Shown here: positions 47,305 to 56,523 of the stretch, in pieces
Layout of the letters: the number at the start of each line of letters is the position of its first letter
Numbering within the stretch: the first letter of the stretch is position 1
Source: Burkholderiales bacterium
GTDB lineage: Bacteria > Pseudomonadota > Gammaproteobacteria > Burkholderiales > SG8-39
Assembly: GCA_017880775.1 (NCBI GenBank)
Contig: JADGRQ010000021.1
Span: 1 to 64,000 of the forward strand
Reading direction: 5' to 3'
DNA: 64,000 nt
The notes under the pieces: generated by a model
The model's database searches: none
The model's input: the letters and a program-made list of their open reading frames with translations, nothing else
What the model was told of the DNA's origin: nothing
Made by a program: the position numbers and the translations under genes

Positions 47305-47545
47305 CTGCCATCAGGTGTCCGCGGTGCAAGCATGTATCGCGGATGAAACGGGAATCGGGTGCGCGCGCCGATGAGGCGAGCAAATCCCAAGCTGCCCCCG
47401 CAACGGTAGGCGAGTGTGGGCGTTCCATCATGCCACTGCGCATGCGTCGCAACGACGCGGGCGGGAAGGCGGAACGTCCTCAGGGCACGGGAGATGCGTC
47501 TCCCGAACCCTACGCTCGCGAGCCCGGAGACCGGCCTTGAGGCTC
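47305..47545 (+). ncRNA. cobalamin riboswitch
   Basis: The core elements appear in order: GATGAAACGGGAATCGGGTG at 47351-47370, the B12-box region AAGCTGCCCCCGCAACGG, GCCACTG, GGCGGGAAGGC, and the closing GCGAGCCCGGAGACCGGCC before 47540. They match the AdoCbl/cobalamin aptamer. It lies in the leader of the BtuB-type receptor at 47595 and would turn expression off when B12 is plentiful. The outer boundaries are approximate. Confidence 0.95.
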
Positions 47546-47559
47546 GTATCCACCACAAC

Positions 47560-47577
47560 GGCATCGGGAAGGATGCC
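47560..47577 (+). promoter_or_regulatory. riboswitch expression-platform hairpin
   Basis: GGCATC (47560-47565) pairs with GATGCC (47572-47577) three bases before the ribosome site AAGGGAG of the receptor gene. No T-run follows, so control is more likely at translation initiation than at termination. Confidence 0.45.
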
Positions 47578-47594
47578 TGCAAGGGAGAGTGAGC

Positions 47595-49601
47595 ATGCGC
47601 ACCGTCCATGCGGCGATTCTCGCCGCGGCTTCCGTCGTCGCCTTTCAATCCGCAGCACCTGCCGAGGATGCGGTCGTCGTTACTGCTACCCGCTTTCCCG
47701 AGCGCGCCCTTGAGGCCCCGATCGGCATGACCATCATCAGCGCCGAACGCATCGCCAATTCGACTGCAGCGACGCTGCCGGAGTTGTTATCGCAGGAGGC
47801 CGGCATCATCAGTCGCGACAGCAGCGGCAGCCCGGACCGGCAGATCGATCTGCGCGGATTCGGCATCACCGGCGACCAGAACACGCTGGTGCTGCTCAAC
47901 GGCCAGCGGATGAACGAGTTCGAACTGACTTCGATCCGCTGGTCCTCGATTCCGATGGCCAGCATTGAGCGGATCGAGATCCTGCGCGGTTCCGGCGCGG
48001 TGCTCTATGGCGGCAATGCCACCGGCGGCACCATCAACATCATTACCAAGGGCCCCGCGGCAGGCAGTCGCAGCGCGTCGGTCGCGGGAACCACCGGCAC
48101 CCACGGTACGCACGAATTGCGCGGGGCGCTCAATCTCGCCGGCGAGCATCTCGGTTTTTCGCTGTTCGCCAACAGCCAGGCTACGGACAACTACCGCGCC
48201 AACAACCGGCTGGACCAGCAGAACATCAACGGCGAGTTGCGCCTGTCCGATGCGCGCGGACACCTCGCGTTCACCTTCGGCGTGGAGAACCAGAACCTCA
48301 GGCTGCCCGGGGCGAGGACGGCTGCGCAACTGATCACCGATCCGCGCGGTGCCACCACGCCGGGCGATTTCTCGGCCCGCGATGGTGCCAGGGCGACCGT
48401 GTCGGGCACGCTCGACCTTGGCTTCGGCGAGTTCGCCGCCGACCTCGGATGGCGCGACAGCGTGCGCACTTCGCTGTTCAAGGACTATTCCGGATTCGGT
48501 TTTCCCGACACCTATATCGATACCCGCTCGAACGTCTGGACGTTCACGCCACGGTTCAAATTGCCTTACGCTGCGGCCGGCCTGCGCCACAGCCTCATCG
48601 TGGGTCTTGACGTCGAGGACTGGAACTACGATTCGCGCCGCTCGAGCGGCCTCGAGACGCTCAGCACACCAGCCGCGCGTGTTCTCGCGACGCAGTTCAG
48701 CCAGGCCTTCTACGCGCAGCACAACACCGACTTCGGCGGCGACACCAAGCTCACGCTGGGCGCGCGCCAGCAGCGCGTCGAAATGGCCGCCCGCGACGTC
48801 GTCAATCCCGCCGCCTATGCGAGCGGCCGCAACACGATGTCGCCGCGCGCCTGGGACGTCTCGTTGCGCCACGGGTTCACGCCGGCGACGTCGGTCTACG
48901 GCCGCGTGGGACAGAGTTTTCGCGTCAACACGGTGGACGAGGTGTACGCCCAGTTCGGCGGACCGTTCTTCGACTCGGCGGTGACCCTGCTCAGGCCGCA
49001 GGTGTCGAAGGACCACGAAATCGGCGTCGAATTCCGCGCCGGCGGCCTGCGCGCCCGCGCGAGCGCGTTCGCGATGTACCTGGTGGACGAGATCTACTTC
49101 TTCGCGCCGACCTTCTCCAACATCAACCTGCCGCCAACGCGGCGATCCGGCCTGGAATTCGACGCCTCCTACGCGGTGAACGCGCGGCTGTCGCTGTTCG
49201 GCAACCTGTCGCACACCGACGCGCGTTTCCGCGACGGCACCATCGGCGGCGTCAACGTCGCGGGCAAGACCATTCCGCTGGTGCCGCGCGATGCCGCCAA
49301 CGCCGGATTCGCCTGGACCTTCGCCGAGCGGACGCGGCTGAACGGGGTGCTGCGCTGCGTGGGCAAGCAAATCTACGACAACGACCAGACCAATACCTTC
49401 CCGACGATGATGCCGGCCTATGCCACGGCCGACCTGAAACTCACCCATTCGGTCGGCGGCGCGAACATCGGTTTCTCGGTGAACAACCTGTTCGACAAGG
49501 ACTATTACACCTACGCCATTCGCAACGGCGCGGGAACTTCATTCAACGCCTATCCGCAATGGCGGCGCAGCGCGCTGTTGACTCTGGAGTACAAGATTTG
49601 A
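47595..49601 (+). CDS. btuB: TonB-dependent vitamin B12 receptor, BtuB type
   Basis: The 668-residue outer-membrane receptor has a signal peptide (AAILAAASVVAFQSAAPA) and a TonB-box region (AEDAVVVTATRFPERALE). A plug domain follows (QIDLRGFGITGDQNTLVLLN, IERIEILRGSGAVLYGGNAT) and then a 22-strand-type barrel. The final residues are LEYKI rather than an aromatic. The cobalamin riboswitch in its leader and the adjacent btuF make B12 or another corrinoid the likely ligand. The ATG at 47595 is preferred to a GTG six bases earlier because of ribosome-site spacing. Confidence 0.93.
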   Translation: MRTVHAAILAAASVVAFQSAAPAEDAVVVTATRFPERALEAPIGMTIISAERIANSTAATLPELLSQEAGIISRDSSGSPDRQIDLRGFGITGDQNTLVLLNGQRMNEFELTSIRWSSIPMASIERIEILRGSGAVLYGGNATGGTINIITKGPAAGSRSASVAGTTGTHGTHELRGALNLAGEHLGFSLFANSQATDNYRANNRLDQQNINGELRLSDARGHLAFTFGVENQNLRLPGARTAAQLITDPRGATTPGDFSARDGARATVSGTLDLGFGEFAADLGWRDSVRTSLFKDYSGFGFPDTYIDTRSNVWTFTPRFKLPYAAAGLRHSLIVGLDVEDWNYDSRRSSGLETLSTPAARVLATQFSQAFYAQHNTDFGGDTKLTLGARQQRVEMAARDVVNPAAYASGRNTMSPRAWDVSLRHGFTPATSVYGRVGQSFRVNTVDEVYAQFGGPFFDSAVTLLRPQVSKDHEIGVEFRAGGLRARASAFAMYLVDEIYFFAPTFSNINLPPTRRSGLEFDASYAVNARLSLFGNLSHTDARFRDGTIGGVNVAGKTIPLVPRDAANAGFAWTFAERTRLNGVLRCVGKQIYDNDQTNTFPTMMPAYATADLKLTHSVGGANIGFSVNNLFDKDYYTYAIRNGAGTSFNAYPQWRRSALLTLEYKI

Positions 49602-49663
49602 CGCGCCGTTCGACCCGCTGAAAGCCGGAGTGGCGTCCGGCGTGAGCATGCTATCTTCGCGGC

Positions 49664-50740
49664 ATGCTCGCAGATGCCGTCCCGCTCTCCGGCTTGCGCC
49701 GCGCGCTGGTGGTCAAGCTGCGCCACCACGGCGACGTGCTGCTGGCCACGCCGGTGTTCAGCGCGCTGAAGGCGCAGGCCCCGCAGCTCGAAATCGACGC
49801 GCTGGTGTATGACGACACCGCGCCGATGCTCGAGGGTCATCCGGCCATCTCGCGGGTGCACACGGTCGGGCGCAAGTGGCGCTCGGCCGGTTTCGCCCGG
49901 CTCGCCCCCGAATGGCGCCTGTTCGGCGAGCTCAGGTCGCGCGGCTTCGATCTGCTGGTGCATCTGTCGGAGCATCCGCGCGGGGCGTGGCTCGCGCGTA
50001 CGCTCGGCGCGCGCTATTCGGTCGCGCCGGGTTACGCCGACCGCAATCGCTTCTGGAAACGCAGCTTCACGCATCGTTTCGCGCTGGCGTCGAACGGCCG
50101 CCGCCACATGGTCGAGTGGAACCTGGATGCGCTGCGCCGCATCGGCATCCAGCCTGCCGACGATGTGCGCGGGTTGGTCTTCGTTCCGGGCGCCGCGGCG
50201 AACGAGAGAGCGTGCGCGCTGCTCGCCGAGCATGGCTTGCGCGCGCGCGAGTTCGTGCACCTGCACCCGGCGTCGCGCTGGAGTTTCAAATGCTGGACTG
50301 CGCAGGCCAATGCCGAGTTGGTCGATCGCCTGTTAGCGGGTGGCATGAAAGTGCTGATCACCGCGGCGCCCGAGCCCGCCGAGCTCGCGCTGGTGGAGGA
50401 CATCGTCAGGCGCGTGCGCGCACCGCTCGTCAACCTGGCCGGCAGGCTCAGCATCGCCGAACTGGGGGCGCTGATCGCGCAGGCGAAGCTGTTCGTCGGC
50501 GTGGATTCGATGCCGATGCACCTCGCCTCGGCCGCCGGCACGCCGCTGGTCGCGTTGTTCGGTCCGAGTGGCGAGTTCGAATGGGGGCCGTGGCGCGTCG
50601 CGCATGCCGTCGTCGCAAGCGACGCGCACCCGTGCCGTCCGTGCGGCCGCGACGGCTGCGGCGGCGGCAAGGTGAGCGAATGCCTCACCACGCTTGCCGT
50701 CGAGCGTGTATTCGAGGCCGCGCAGCGCCTGCTGAAATGA
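49664..50740 (+). CDS. rfaQ: lipopolysaccharide heptosyltransferase (GT9), RfaQ-like
   Basis: The 358-residue GT-B enzyme has ALVVKLRHHGDVLLATPVFS at the N-terminus and FVGVDSMPMHLASAAGTPLV near the C-terminus, both diagnostic of heptosyltransferases. The phrase LRHHGDVLLATPVF is characteristic of the RfaQ/WaaQ heptosyltransferase III type. It transfers heptose from ADP-heptose to the LPS inner core in the cytoplasm. Its stop overlaps the next start (ATGA). The start codon lies within a GCATGC inverted repeat. Confidence 0.9.
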   Translation: MLADAVPLSGLRRALVVKLRHHGDVLLATPVFSALKAQAPQLEIDALVYDDTAPMLEGHPAISRVHTVGRKWRSAGFARLAPEWRLFGELRSRGFDLLVHLSEHPRGAWLARTLGARYSVAPGYADRNRFWKRSFTHRFALASNGRRHMVEWNLDALRRIGIQPADDVRGLVFVPGAAANERACALLAEHGLRAREFVHLHPASRWSFKCWTAQANAELVDRLLAGGMKVLITAAPEPAELALVEDIVRRVRAPLVNLAGRLSIAELGALIAQAKLFVGVDSMPMHLASAAGTPLVALFGPSGEFEWGPWRVAHAVVASDAHPCRPCGRDGCGGGKVSECLTTLAVERVFEAAQRLLK

Positions 50741-51825
50741 AGCTTGCGTTGGTGCGCCAGCGCTACAACCCCTACGGCGGGGCTGAGCGCTATATCGAAT
50801 ACGCCGTTGCGGCGCTCGAGCGCGAGGGCGCGGAAATCACGCTGATCGCCCGCGAATGGAGCGGCGAAGCGCGGCGGGTGCTGACCGTGAATCCGTTTTT
50901 CATCGGCCGCTGGTGGCGCGACGCAGGTTTCGCGCGCGCGGCGCGCGCGGCCTGGGAGCGCGCCGGATTCGCGCTGGTGCAGTCGCATGAGCGCATTCCC
51001 GGCGCGAGCGTTTACCGTGCGGGCGATGGCGTGCACCGCCAATGGCTCGAGCACCGCGCGCGGCATGCCTCGCCGTTCGAGCGGGCCTCGATCGCGCTCA
51101 ACCCGTACCACCGCTATGTGTGCGCAGCGGAGAAGTCCATGTTCGAGCACCCAGGTTTGCGCGCGGTGATTTGCAACTCGAACATGGTGCGCGGAGAAAT
51201 CCTGCGGCACTTTTCCATTGCTGAAGACACGCTCCATGTCATCTACAACGGAGTGGATACCGAACGATTCCATCCACGCGAGCGCGCCGCGCGACGCGAC
51301 GGCTGCATCGTGCTCGCATTCGTCGGCTCGGGCTTCGCGCGCAAGGGCCTCGACACCGTGCTCGCGGCGATGGCGCGCTCGCATCTGTCACTCAGGCTGC
51401 TGGTGGTGGGGCGCGATCGTGAACTGCCGCGCTTTGTCGCGCTGGCGCAGTCGCTGAAGATCGTGGAGCGCGTTACCTTCGTTGGCGGCGTGGAAGACGT
51501 GCGGCCGTACTACGGGGCGGCTGACGCATTGGTGCTACCTTCGCTCTACGACCCGTTCCCGAACGTGGTGCTGGAGGCGATGGCGATGGGGCTGCCCGCG
51601 ATCGTGAGCGACCAATGCGGCGCGGCGGAACTGGTGAAGCACGGGGAGAGCGGCTGGATCGTCCACGCGCAGGATGCGGAGGTGCTTGGCGATGCGTTCG
51701 AGCGGCTCGAGGACCGTGCGAGGCTCGCTCGTATGGGCGAAGCCGCACGCGCCGCCGTCGAACCGTACACGATCGAGGCCATGGCGGCGCAGCTGCTTGC
51801 GCTGTACAGGGATCTTCTCCAGTAG
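50737..51825 (+). CDS. GT4 glycosyltransferase of the LPS core, WaaG-like
   Basis: The 362-residue GT-B enzyme starts KLALVRQRYNPYGGAERYIE. The donor-binding domain has VIYNGVDTERFHPRER, FVGSGFARKGLDTVLAA, and LVLPSLYDPFPNVVLEAMAM with the E-x7-E motif. This fits WaaG-type core glucosyltransferases. The ATG overlaps the rfaQ stop, and longer in-frame starts run through rfaQ and are rejected. It is followed by msbA. Confidence 0.9.
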   Translation: MKLALVRQRYNPYGGAERYIEYAVAALEREGAEITLIAREWSGEARRVLTVNPFFIGRWWRDAGFARAARAAWERAGFALVQSHERIPGASVYRAGDGVHRQWLEHRARHASPFERASIALNPYHRYVCAAEKSMFEHPGLRAVICNSNMVRGEILRHFSIAEDTLHVIYNGVDTERFHPRERAARRDGCIVLAFVGSGFARKGLDTVLAAMARSHLSLRLLVVGRDRELPRFVALAQSLKIVERVTFVGGVEDVRPYYGAADALVLPSLYDPFPNVVLEAMAMGLPAIVSDQCGAAELVKHGESGWIVHAQDAEVLGDAFERLEDRARLARMGEAARAAVEPYTIEAMAAQLLALYRDLLQ

Positions 51826-51844
51826 GTCGATGTTATATTCATCG

Positions 51845-53626
51845 ATGCCCGACCTGTCCCCGAGCCGCTATTCCGGTCGCGCGCTCTACCTGCGGCTGCT
51901 GACCTACGTCCGGCCGCACTGGAAGGTGTTCGCGCTGGCAGTGTTGAGCATGGTGCTGGTGGGTGCGACGGAGCCGCTGTTCCCGGCGCTGCTGAAGCCC
52001 ATGCTCGACGGCAGTTTCGCAGGCAACGCGGCCTGGCACCCGTTGACGATCCCGCTTGCGATCGTCGGCGTGTTCGTCCTGCGCGGCATGCTGACATTCC
52101 TGAGTTCGTACACGCTTGCCTGGGTGTCGAACCGCGTCGTGATGGACCTGCGCAACGCGATGTTCGGCCATCTGGTGCGGCTGCCGACGCGATTCTTCGA
52201 CGACCAGTCCTCCGGTGTGCTGCTCTCGCGCGTCGCCTATGACGTGAACGGCGTGACCGACGCGGCGACCAGCGTGCTCACCGTGCTGGTGAAGGACACG
52301 CTGGCGGTGCTGGGGCTGTTCGGATGGCTGTTCTACCTCAACTGGAAGCTGACGCTGATCGCGCTGGCGGTGATCCCGAGCGTGTCGGTGGTGGTGCGGC
52401 TGTTCTCGGGGCGGCTGCGCGAAATGAGCCGGGGCGCGCAGCGCGCGGTCGGCAATGTCGCGCATGTGCTCGAGGAGACCATCGAGTGCCACAAGGTGGT
52501 GAAGCTGTTCGGTGGCGAAGGCTACGAGGTCGGGCGCTTCCGCCGCGAAAACAACGCGCTGCGCGGCTACAACATGCGCCAGACCATCGCCGCCGCCTCT
52601 TCGATGCCGATGGTGCAGCTGCTGGGCTCGATCGCGCTCGCGGTCATTGTCTATATCGCGATCCGCCAGTCGCAGCTCGGCGAGACCACCATCGGTGCGT
52701 TCGTCTCGTTCATCACTGCGATGCTGATGTTGCTCTCGCCGCTGAAACGTCTGACCGACGTCAACGTCCCGCTGCAGCGCGGGCTGGCGGCCGCCGAAAG
52801 CGTGTTCGCGCTGCTCGACGAGCCTCCCGAGACCGACCGTGGAACGCGCGTGCTCGGGCGCGTCGCGGGTCGCATCGAGTTCGAGCGCGTGAGCTTCTCC
52901 TACCCGACGCGCACCAATCCGGCGCTTGACGCGGTGAGCCTGACGATCGCGCCGGGTGAGCGCGTGGCGCTGGTCGGCGCCTCCGGCAGCGGTAAGACCA
53001 CGCTGGCCAATCTGGTGCCGCGCTTCTACGAGCCGAACGCGGGCCGCATCCTGGTGGACGGCGAGGACGTGGGCGGCGCCACCCTCGCGAGCCTGCGCGC
53101 GAATATCGCCCTGGTCTCGCAGGACGTGGTGCTGTTCAACGACAGCATCGCCGCCAATATCGCGTATGGGGCGAGGGGCGGTGCGAGCGAAGCGGAAATC
53201 GTTGCTGCGGCCGAAGCGGCGCATGCGATGGAGTTCATCCGCGAGACGCCCGAGGGCTTGAAAACGCTGATCGGCGAAAACGGCCTGCGCCTCTCCGGCG
53301 GCCAGCGCCAGCGCCTGGGGATCGCCCGCGCGCTTCTCAAGGATGCGCCGATCCTGATCCTCGACGAGGCCACCTCGGCGCTTGATTCCGAGTCCGAGCG
53401 CCTGGTGCAGGCGGCGCTCGAAACGCTGATGAAGAACCGCACCACCCTCGTCATCGCGCACCGCCTGTCGACCATCGAGAACGCCGACCGCATCCTTGTG
53501 CTCGCCAGGGGGCGCGTGGTGGAGGCCGGGCGGCATGCCGAGCTGCTCGCCGGCGACGGCGTGTACGCGCGCCTGTACCGGATCCAGTTCGCCCTCGACC
53601 GCGACGAGGCGCTGGTCGCCGGGTGA
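51845..53626 (+). CDS. msbA: lipid A exporter MsbA (ABC transporter, fused permease-ATPase)
   Basis: The 593-residue half-transporter has six membrane segments in its first 320 residues (SMVLVGATEPLFPALLKPML, then the helix before RRENNALRGYNMRQ), then the ATPase with [51 protein letters not shown] and VIAHRLSTIE. It flips lipid A-core to the periplasmic leaflet. An ATG five codons earlier (51830), with AGTAGG close by, is an alternative start. It lies between two glycosyltransferase genes, the downstream one overlapping by four bases. Confidence 0.95.
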   Translation: MPDLSPSRYSGRALYLRLLTYVRPHWKVFALAVLSMVLVGATEPLFPALLKPMLDGSFAGNAAWHPLTIPLAIVGVFVLRGMLTFLSSYTLAWVSNRVVMDLRNAMFGHLVRLPTRFFDDQSSGVLLSRVAYDVNGVTDAATSVLTVLVKDTLAVLGLFGWLFYLNWKLTLIALAVIPSVSVVVRLFSGRLREMSRGAQRAVGNVAHVLEETIECHKVVKLFGGEGYEVGRFRRENNALRGYNMRQTIAAASSMPMVQLLGSIALAVIVYIAIRQSQLGETTIGAFVSFITAMLMLLSPLKRLTDVNVPLQRGLAAAESVFALLDEPPETDRGTRVLGRVAGRIEFERVSFSYPTRTNPALDAVSLTIAPGERVALVGASGSGKTTLANLVPRFYEPNAGRILVDGEDVGGATLASLRANIALVSQDVVLFNDSIAANIAYGARGGASEAEIVAAAEAAHAMEFIRETPEGLKTLIGENGLRLSGGQRQRLGIARALLKDAPILILDEATSALDSESERLVQAALETLMKNRTTLVIAHRLSTIENADRILVLARGRVVEAGRHAELLAGDGVYARLYRIQFALDRDEALVAG

Positions 53627-54726
53627 ATGCGGTGCGGCGGTTGTCCATCGTGCACACCGAGTCCTCGTGCGGCTGGGGTGGCCAGGAGATCCGCATACTT
53701 TCCGAGGCGCAAGGCCTGATCGGCCGCGGGCACGCGGTGCGGATACTCTGTCCGCCCAAGTCGCGCCTGTATTCGGAGTCGAGCACCTGGGGCGTGCCCG
53801 CGGAGGCGCTTGCGATAGCGAAGAAACGCGTTCGCGGCCTGAGCGCGCTTTACCGGTGGTTCAAGGCGAATCGCTGCGACGTCGTCAATACCCACAGTTC
53901 GACCGACTCATGGCTCGCGGCGCTCGCGCTGCGCGCTCTCGGCCGGCCGTTCCCGATCGTGCGCACCCGGCACATCAGCGCCGCGGTGTCACCAGGTTTC
54001 CTTTCGCACTGGCTGTATGAGCGCGCGGCGCAGCGCGTCGTCACGACCGGAGAGCAGCTTCGAGCGCAGTTGATCGAGGTAAATCGAATCAGTCCGCAGA
54101 GGGTCGTATCGGTGCCGACGGGCGCGGATGCCGCGCGGTTTCGCCCCGGCGACCGTCTCGCCGCCCGCCGGCAACTTGGATTGTCCGGGCAGCCGACGCT
54201 GGTCGGCATCGTGGCGACGCTGCGCAGCTGGAAGGGACATCGCTACCTGGTCGATGCGATGAAGCTGCTGCCCGATTCGGTCGGGCTGGTCATCGTCGGC
54301 GACGGGCCGCAGCGCGAGGCGCTCGAGAGGCAGGTCGCGGAACTCGCCCTCGGCGACCGGGTGCGCATGCCGGGCAACCAGGCCGATGTGCTGCCATGGC
54401 TGCAGGCGCTCGACGTGTTCGCGTTGCCGTCCTACGCCAACGAGGGCGTGCCGCAGGCGCTCGTGCAGGCGATGCTCTGCGGCCTCGCCTGCGTCACCAC
54501 CCATGCGGGAAGCATCGCGGAGCTGGCACGGCACGACGCAACCGCCCTGGTCGTGCCGGCGCGCGACGCGCAGGCGCTTGCCGGTGCGATCCGGCGGCTG
54601 GTGCAAGACGAAGCCCTGCGGCGCAGGCTCGGCGAGGCGGCGCGCAAGCATTGCGCGGAAAATTTTTCCGTCGAGCAGATGCTCGACCGGATGGAAACGA
54701 TCTACCGCGAGGTGAGCGGCGCTTGA
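53623..54726 (+). CDS. GT4 glycosyltransferase
   Basis: The 367-residue GT-B enzyme has an N-domain with SIVHTESSCGWGGQEIRILS and DVVNTHSSTDSWLAALALR. The C-domain has VPTGADAARFRPGDR, GIVATLRSWKGHRYLVDAM, and FALPSYANEGVPQALVQAML. It starts with GTG overlapping the msbA stop. Its first half is clearly homologous to the first half of the hybrid protein at 57748. It probably adds a core or O-antigen sugar. A 30-bp gap separates it from the convergent carbamoyltransferase gene. Confidence 0.92.
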   Translation: MNAVRRLSIVHTESSCGWGGQEIRILSEAQGLIGRGHAVRILCPPKSRLYSESSTWGVPAEALAIAKKRVRGLSALYRWFKANRCDVVNTHSSTDSWLAALALRALGRPFPIVRTRHISAAVSPGFLSHWLYERAAQRVVTTGEQLRAQLIEVNRISPQRVVSVPTGADAARFRPGDRLAARRQLGLSGQPTLVGIVATLRSWKGHRYLVDAMKLLPDSVGLVIVGDGPQREALERQVAELALGDRVRMPGNQADVLPWLQALDVFALPSYANEGVPQALVQAMLCGLACVTTHAGSIAELARHDATALVVPARDAQALAGAIRRLVQDEALRRRLGEAARKHCAENFSVEQMLDRMETIYREVSGA

Positions 54727-54756
54727 GGAAACTTCCGATGCGCGTGCGTCAGCGCG

Positions 54757-56523
54757 TCAGCGAAAAGCGCCGCGCCTCGGATTGTCCACCCAGTAGGGGC
54801 CTATGGCCAGCGCGTCGATGCGATCCTCGCTCACCGCGCGAATGCCTTCTGCGGGAGCGCAGACGATCGGCTCTTCATGCACGTTGAAGCTGGTGTTCAG
54901 CACCAGCGGGATGCCGGAAAGTTCCCGGTAACGATCGATCACCGCGTGATACAGCGGATTCGTTTCCCGGCGCACCAGTTGCGGCCTGGCCGTGCCATCG
55001 ACGTGGACCACCGCGGAAATGCGATCATGCCATTCGCGCTTGACATCGAAGGTGACCGTCATGAACTCGGCAGCATGGCGCGCCCTGCCGACATTCTCGA
55101 ACAACTCGTCAGCGTATTCCGCCAGCGCGCTCGGCGCAAACGGCATGAATTCGGTGCGTTCGAGGCGGTCGTTGAGGGATTTGTTGATCGACTTGTCGGT
55201 CGGCCGGCCGATCATGCTGCGATTTCCCAGCGCACGCGGACCGAATTCCATCCGCCCCTGGAACCAGCCGACCACCCAGCCCGCGTGGATTGCCCGTGCA
55301 GTGCGCTCCACCAGCGCCTGCTCGTCGAGCTTCTCGTAGCCGAGACCGGAGTCCCTGAGAGCGGACTCGATTTCGGCATCGCTGAAGCGGGGGCCGAGGT
55401 AAACGTCTTCGAGTCGATGCTGGCTGGTGCTGAGAAATCCCGGATTCGCCTGCTCCAGAGCGAACAACCCGGTGCCGACACAGTTGCCGGTGTCGCTCAT
55501 GCCCGGGAACACGAACACATCGTCGATTTCGGTGAGCGCGGCAATGCGCTGGTTCAGCTTGACGTTTGCCGCGACACCTCCGTTGAGGGCGATCTTGCGC
55601 AGACCCGATTGCCTCGCGAGTTGCCGCACGAGCGTCAGAAAAGCGTCCTCCAGGGCCTGCTGGGCGGCTGCCGCGACGTTCTCGCGGCTGTGTCCGCGGA
55701 TGACGGACGCCAGGTACTCGTGGCGAGCCCGATTGGCCGATTCAGGGCCGATGAAGTCGGACACGAAGGTCTTGCCGTCCGGACTGGCCCGCAGCGCGTT
55801 GCGAAAAGAATCCAGCAGGACCGATGGATCGCCGAATGCCGCAAGCCCGAGCACCTTTCCCTCGTGCCGCAATGGCCGGAATCCGAGCAACTCGGTGATC
55901 GATTGGTAGAACATCCCGGCGGACTGGCCGTAGCCGTGTGAAACCGCCGTCACTTCGAGATTTCCATTGCGGTAGACATTCGAGGTGTGGACCTCGTCGA
56001 GGTCGCCGTAACCGTCCGCGGTGATCACCATGCACTCGCCGAAACCGGAGTAATACCCCGCCAGCAGGGCATGAATGGCGTGATGCCGGTGGAACGTCAC
56101 CTTTGCGTCGGGGCGGAATCCCTCGTTTTTCAGAAACAGGCGGTAGCGAAAGCAGTCCTCGAAGGCGAGGCCATGCTCCATCGCTTCGCGCAGGACATGT
56201 TCGGACCAGATGCGTTCGGTCTGCTTGCCTCTCAGGTGTCGGCTCGTGCGCTTGAATTTGCGCACCAATTCGCGGCCTAAAGCCGGCCTGCGGAGATACT
56301 CTTCGGGGTAGTAGCCGTGCAACATGCCGATATGATCGACGTCCCTGCGCGAAGCACCGGCGATGCGCAGGACTTCATCGATCGCCTGTTCGGGAATCAT
56401 GCCGCCGATGCACTTGATGCGGCATAGCCGTTCCTCGGCGATCGCCGCCACCAATCTGCCGCCGACCAGGACGGCAGCCGACGCATCGTGGCCGGAGTTG
56501 GAGATCCCCAGGACTACCGACAT
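54757..56523 (-). CDS. carbamoyltransferase (NodU/TobZ family)
   Basis: The 588-residue protein starts SVVLGISNSGHDASAAVLVG, the Kae1-like half, with metal His residues in VTFHRHHAIHALLAGYYSGF and IALNGGVAANVKLNQRIA. The C-terminal YrdC-related part carries MEFGPRALGNRSMIGRPTD and LVLNTSFNVHEEPIVCAP. Such enzymes transfer a carbamoyl group from carbamoyl phosphate, through carbamoyl-AMP, to a hydroxyl. Here a sugar of LPS or O-antigen is the likely acceptor. The ATG at 56523 overlaps the O-antigen ligase stop by ten bases. Confidence 0.93.
   Translation of the reverse strand: MSVVLGISNSGHDASAAVLVGGRLVAAIAEERLCRIKCIGGMIPEQAIDEVLRIAGASRRDVDHIGMLHGYYPEEYLRRPALGRELVRKFKRTSRHLRGKQTERIWSEHVLREAMEHGLAFEDCFRYRLFLKNEGFRPDAKVTFHRHHAIHALLAGYYSGFGECMVITADGYGDLDEVHTSNVYRNGNLEVTAVSHGYGQSAGMFYQSITELLGFRPLRHEGKVLGLAAFGDPSVLLDSFRNALRASPDGKTFVSDFIGPESANRARHEYLASVIRGHSRENVAAAAQQALEDAFLTLVRQLARQSGLRKIALNGGVAANVKLNQRIAALTEIDDVFVFPGMSDTGNCVGTGLFALEQANPGFLSTSQHRLEDVYLGPRFSDAEIESALRDSGLGYEKLDEQALVERTARAIHAGWVVGWFQGRMEFGPRALGNRSMIGRPTDKSINKSLNDRLERTEFMPFAPSALAEYADELFENVGRARHAAEFMTVTFDVKREWHDRISAVVHVDGTARPQLVRRETNPLYHAVIDRYRELSGIPLVLNTSFNVHEEPIVCAPAEGIRAVSEDRIDALAIGPYWVDNPRRGAFR

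Noticed and set aside
47589-47594. GTG two codons upstream as the btuB start
   Set aside because: It lies only a few bases after GGGAGA; the ATG at 47595 has normal spacing and begins the signal peptide.
49624-49667. GCCGGA/TCCGGC hairpin and GCATGC repeat between btuB and rfaQ
   Set aside because: Short GC-rich stems without a T-run; they may end btuB transcription, but the evidence is insufficient for a terminator call.
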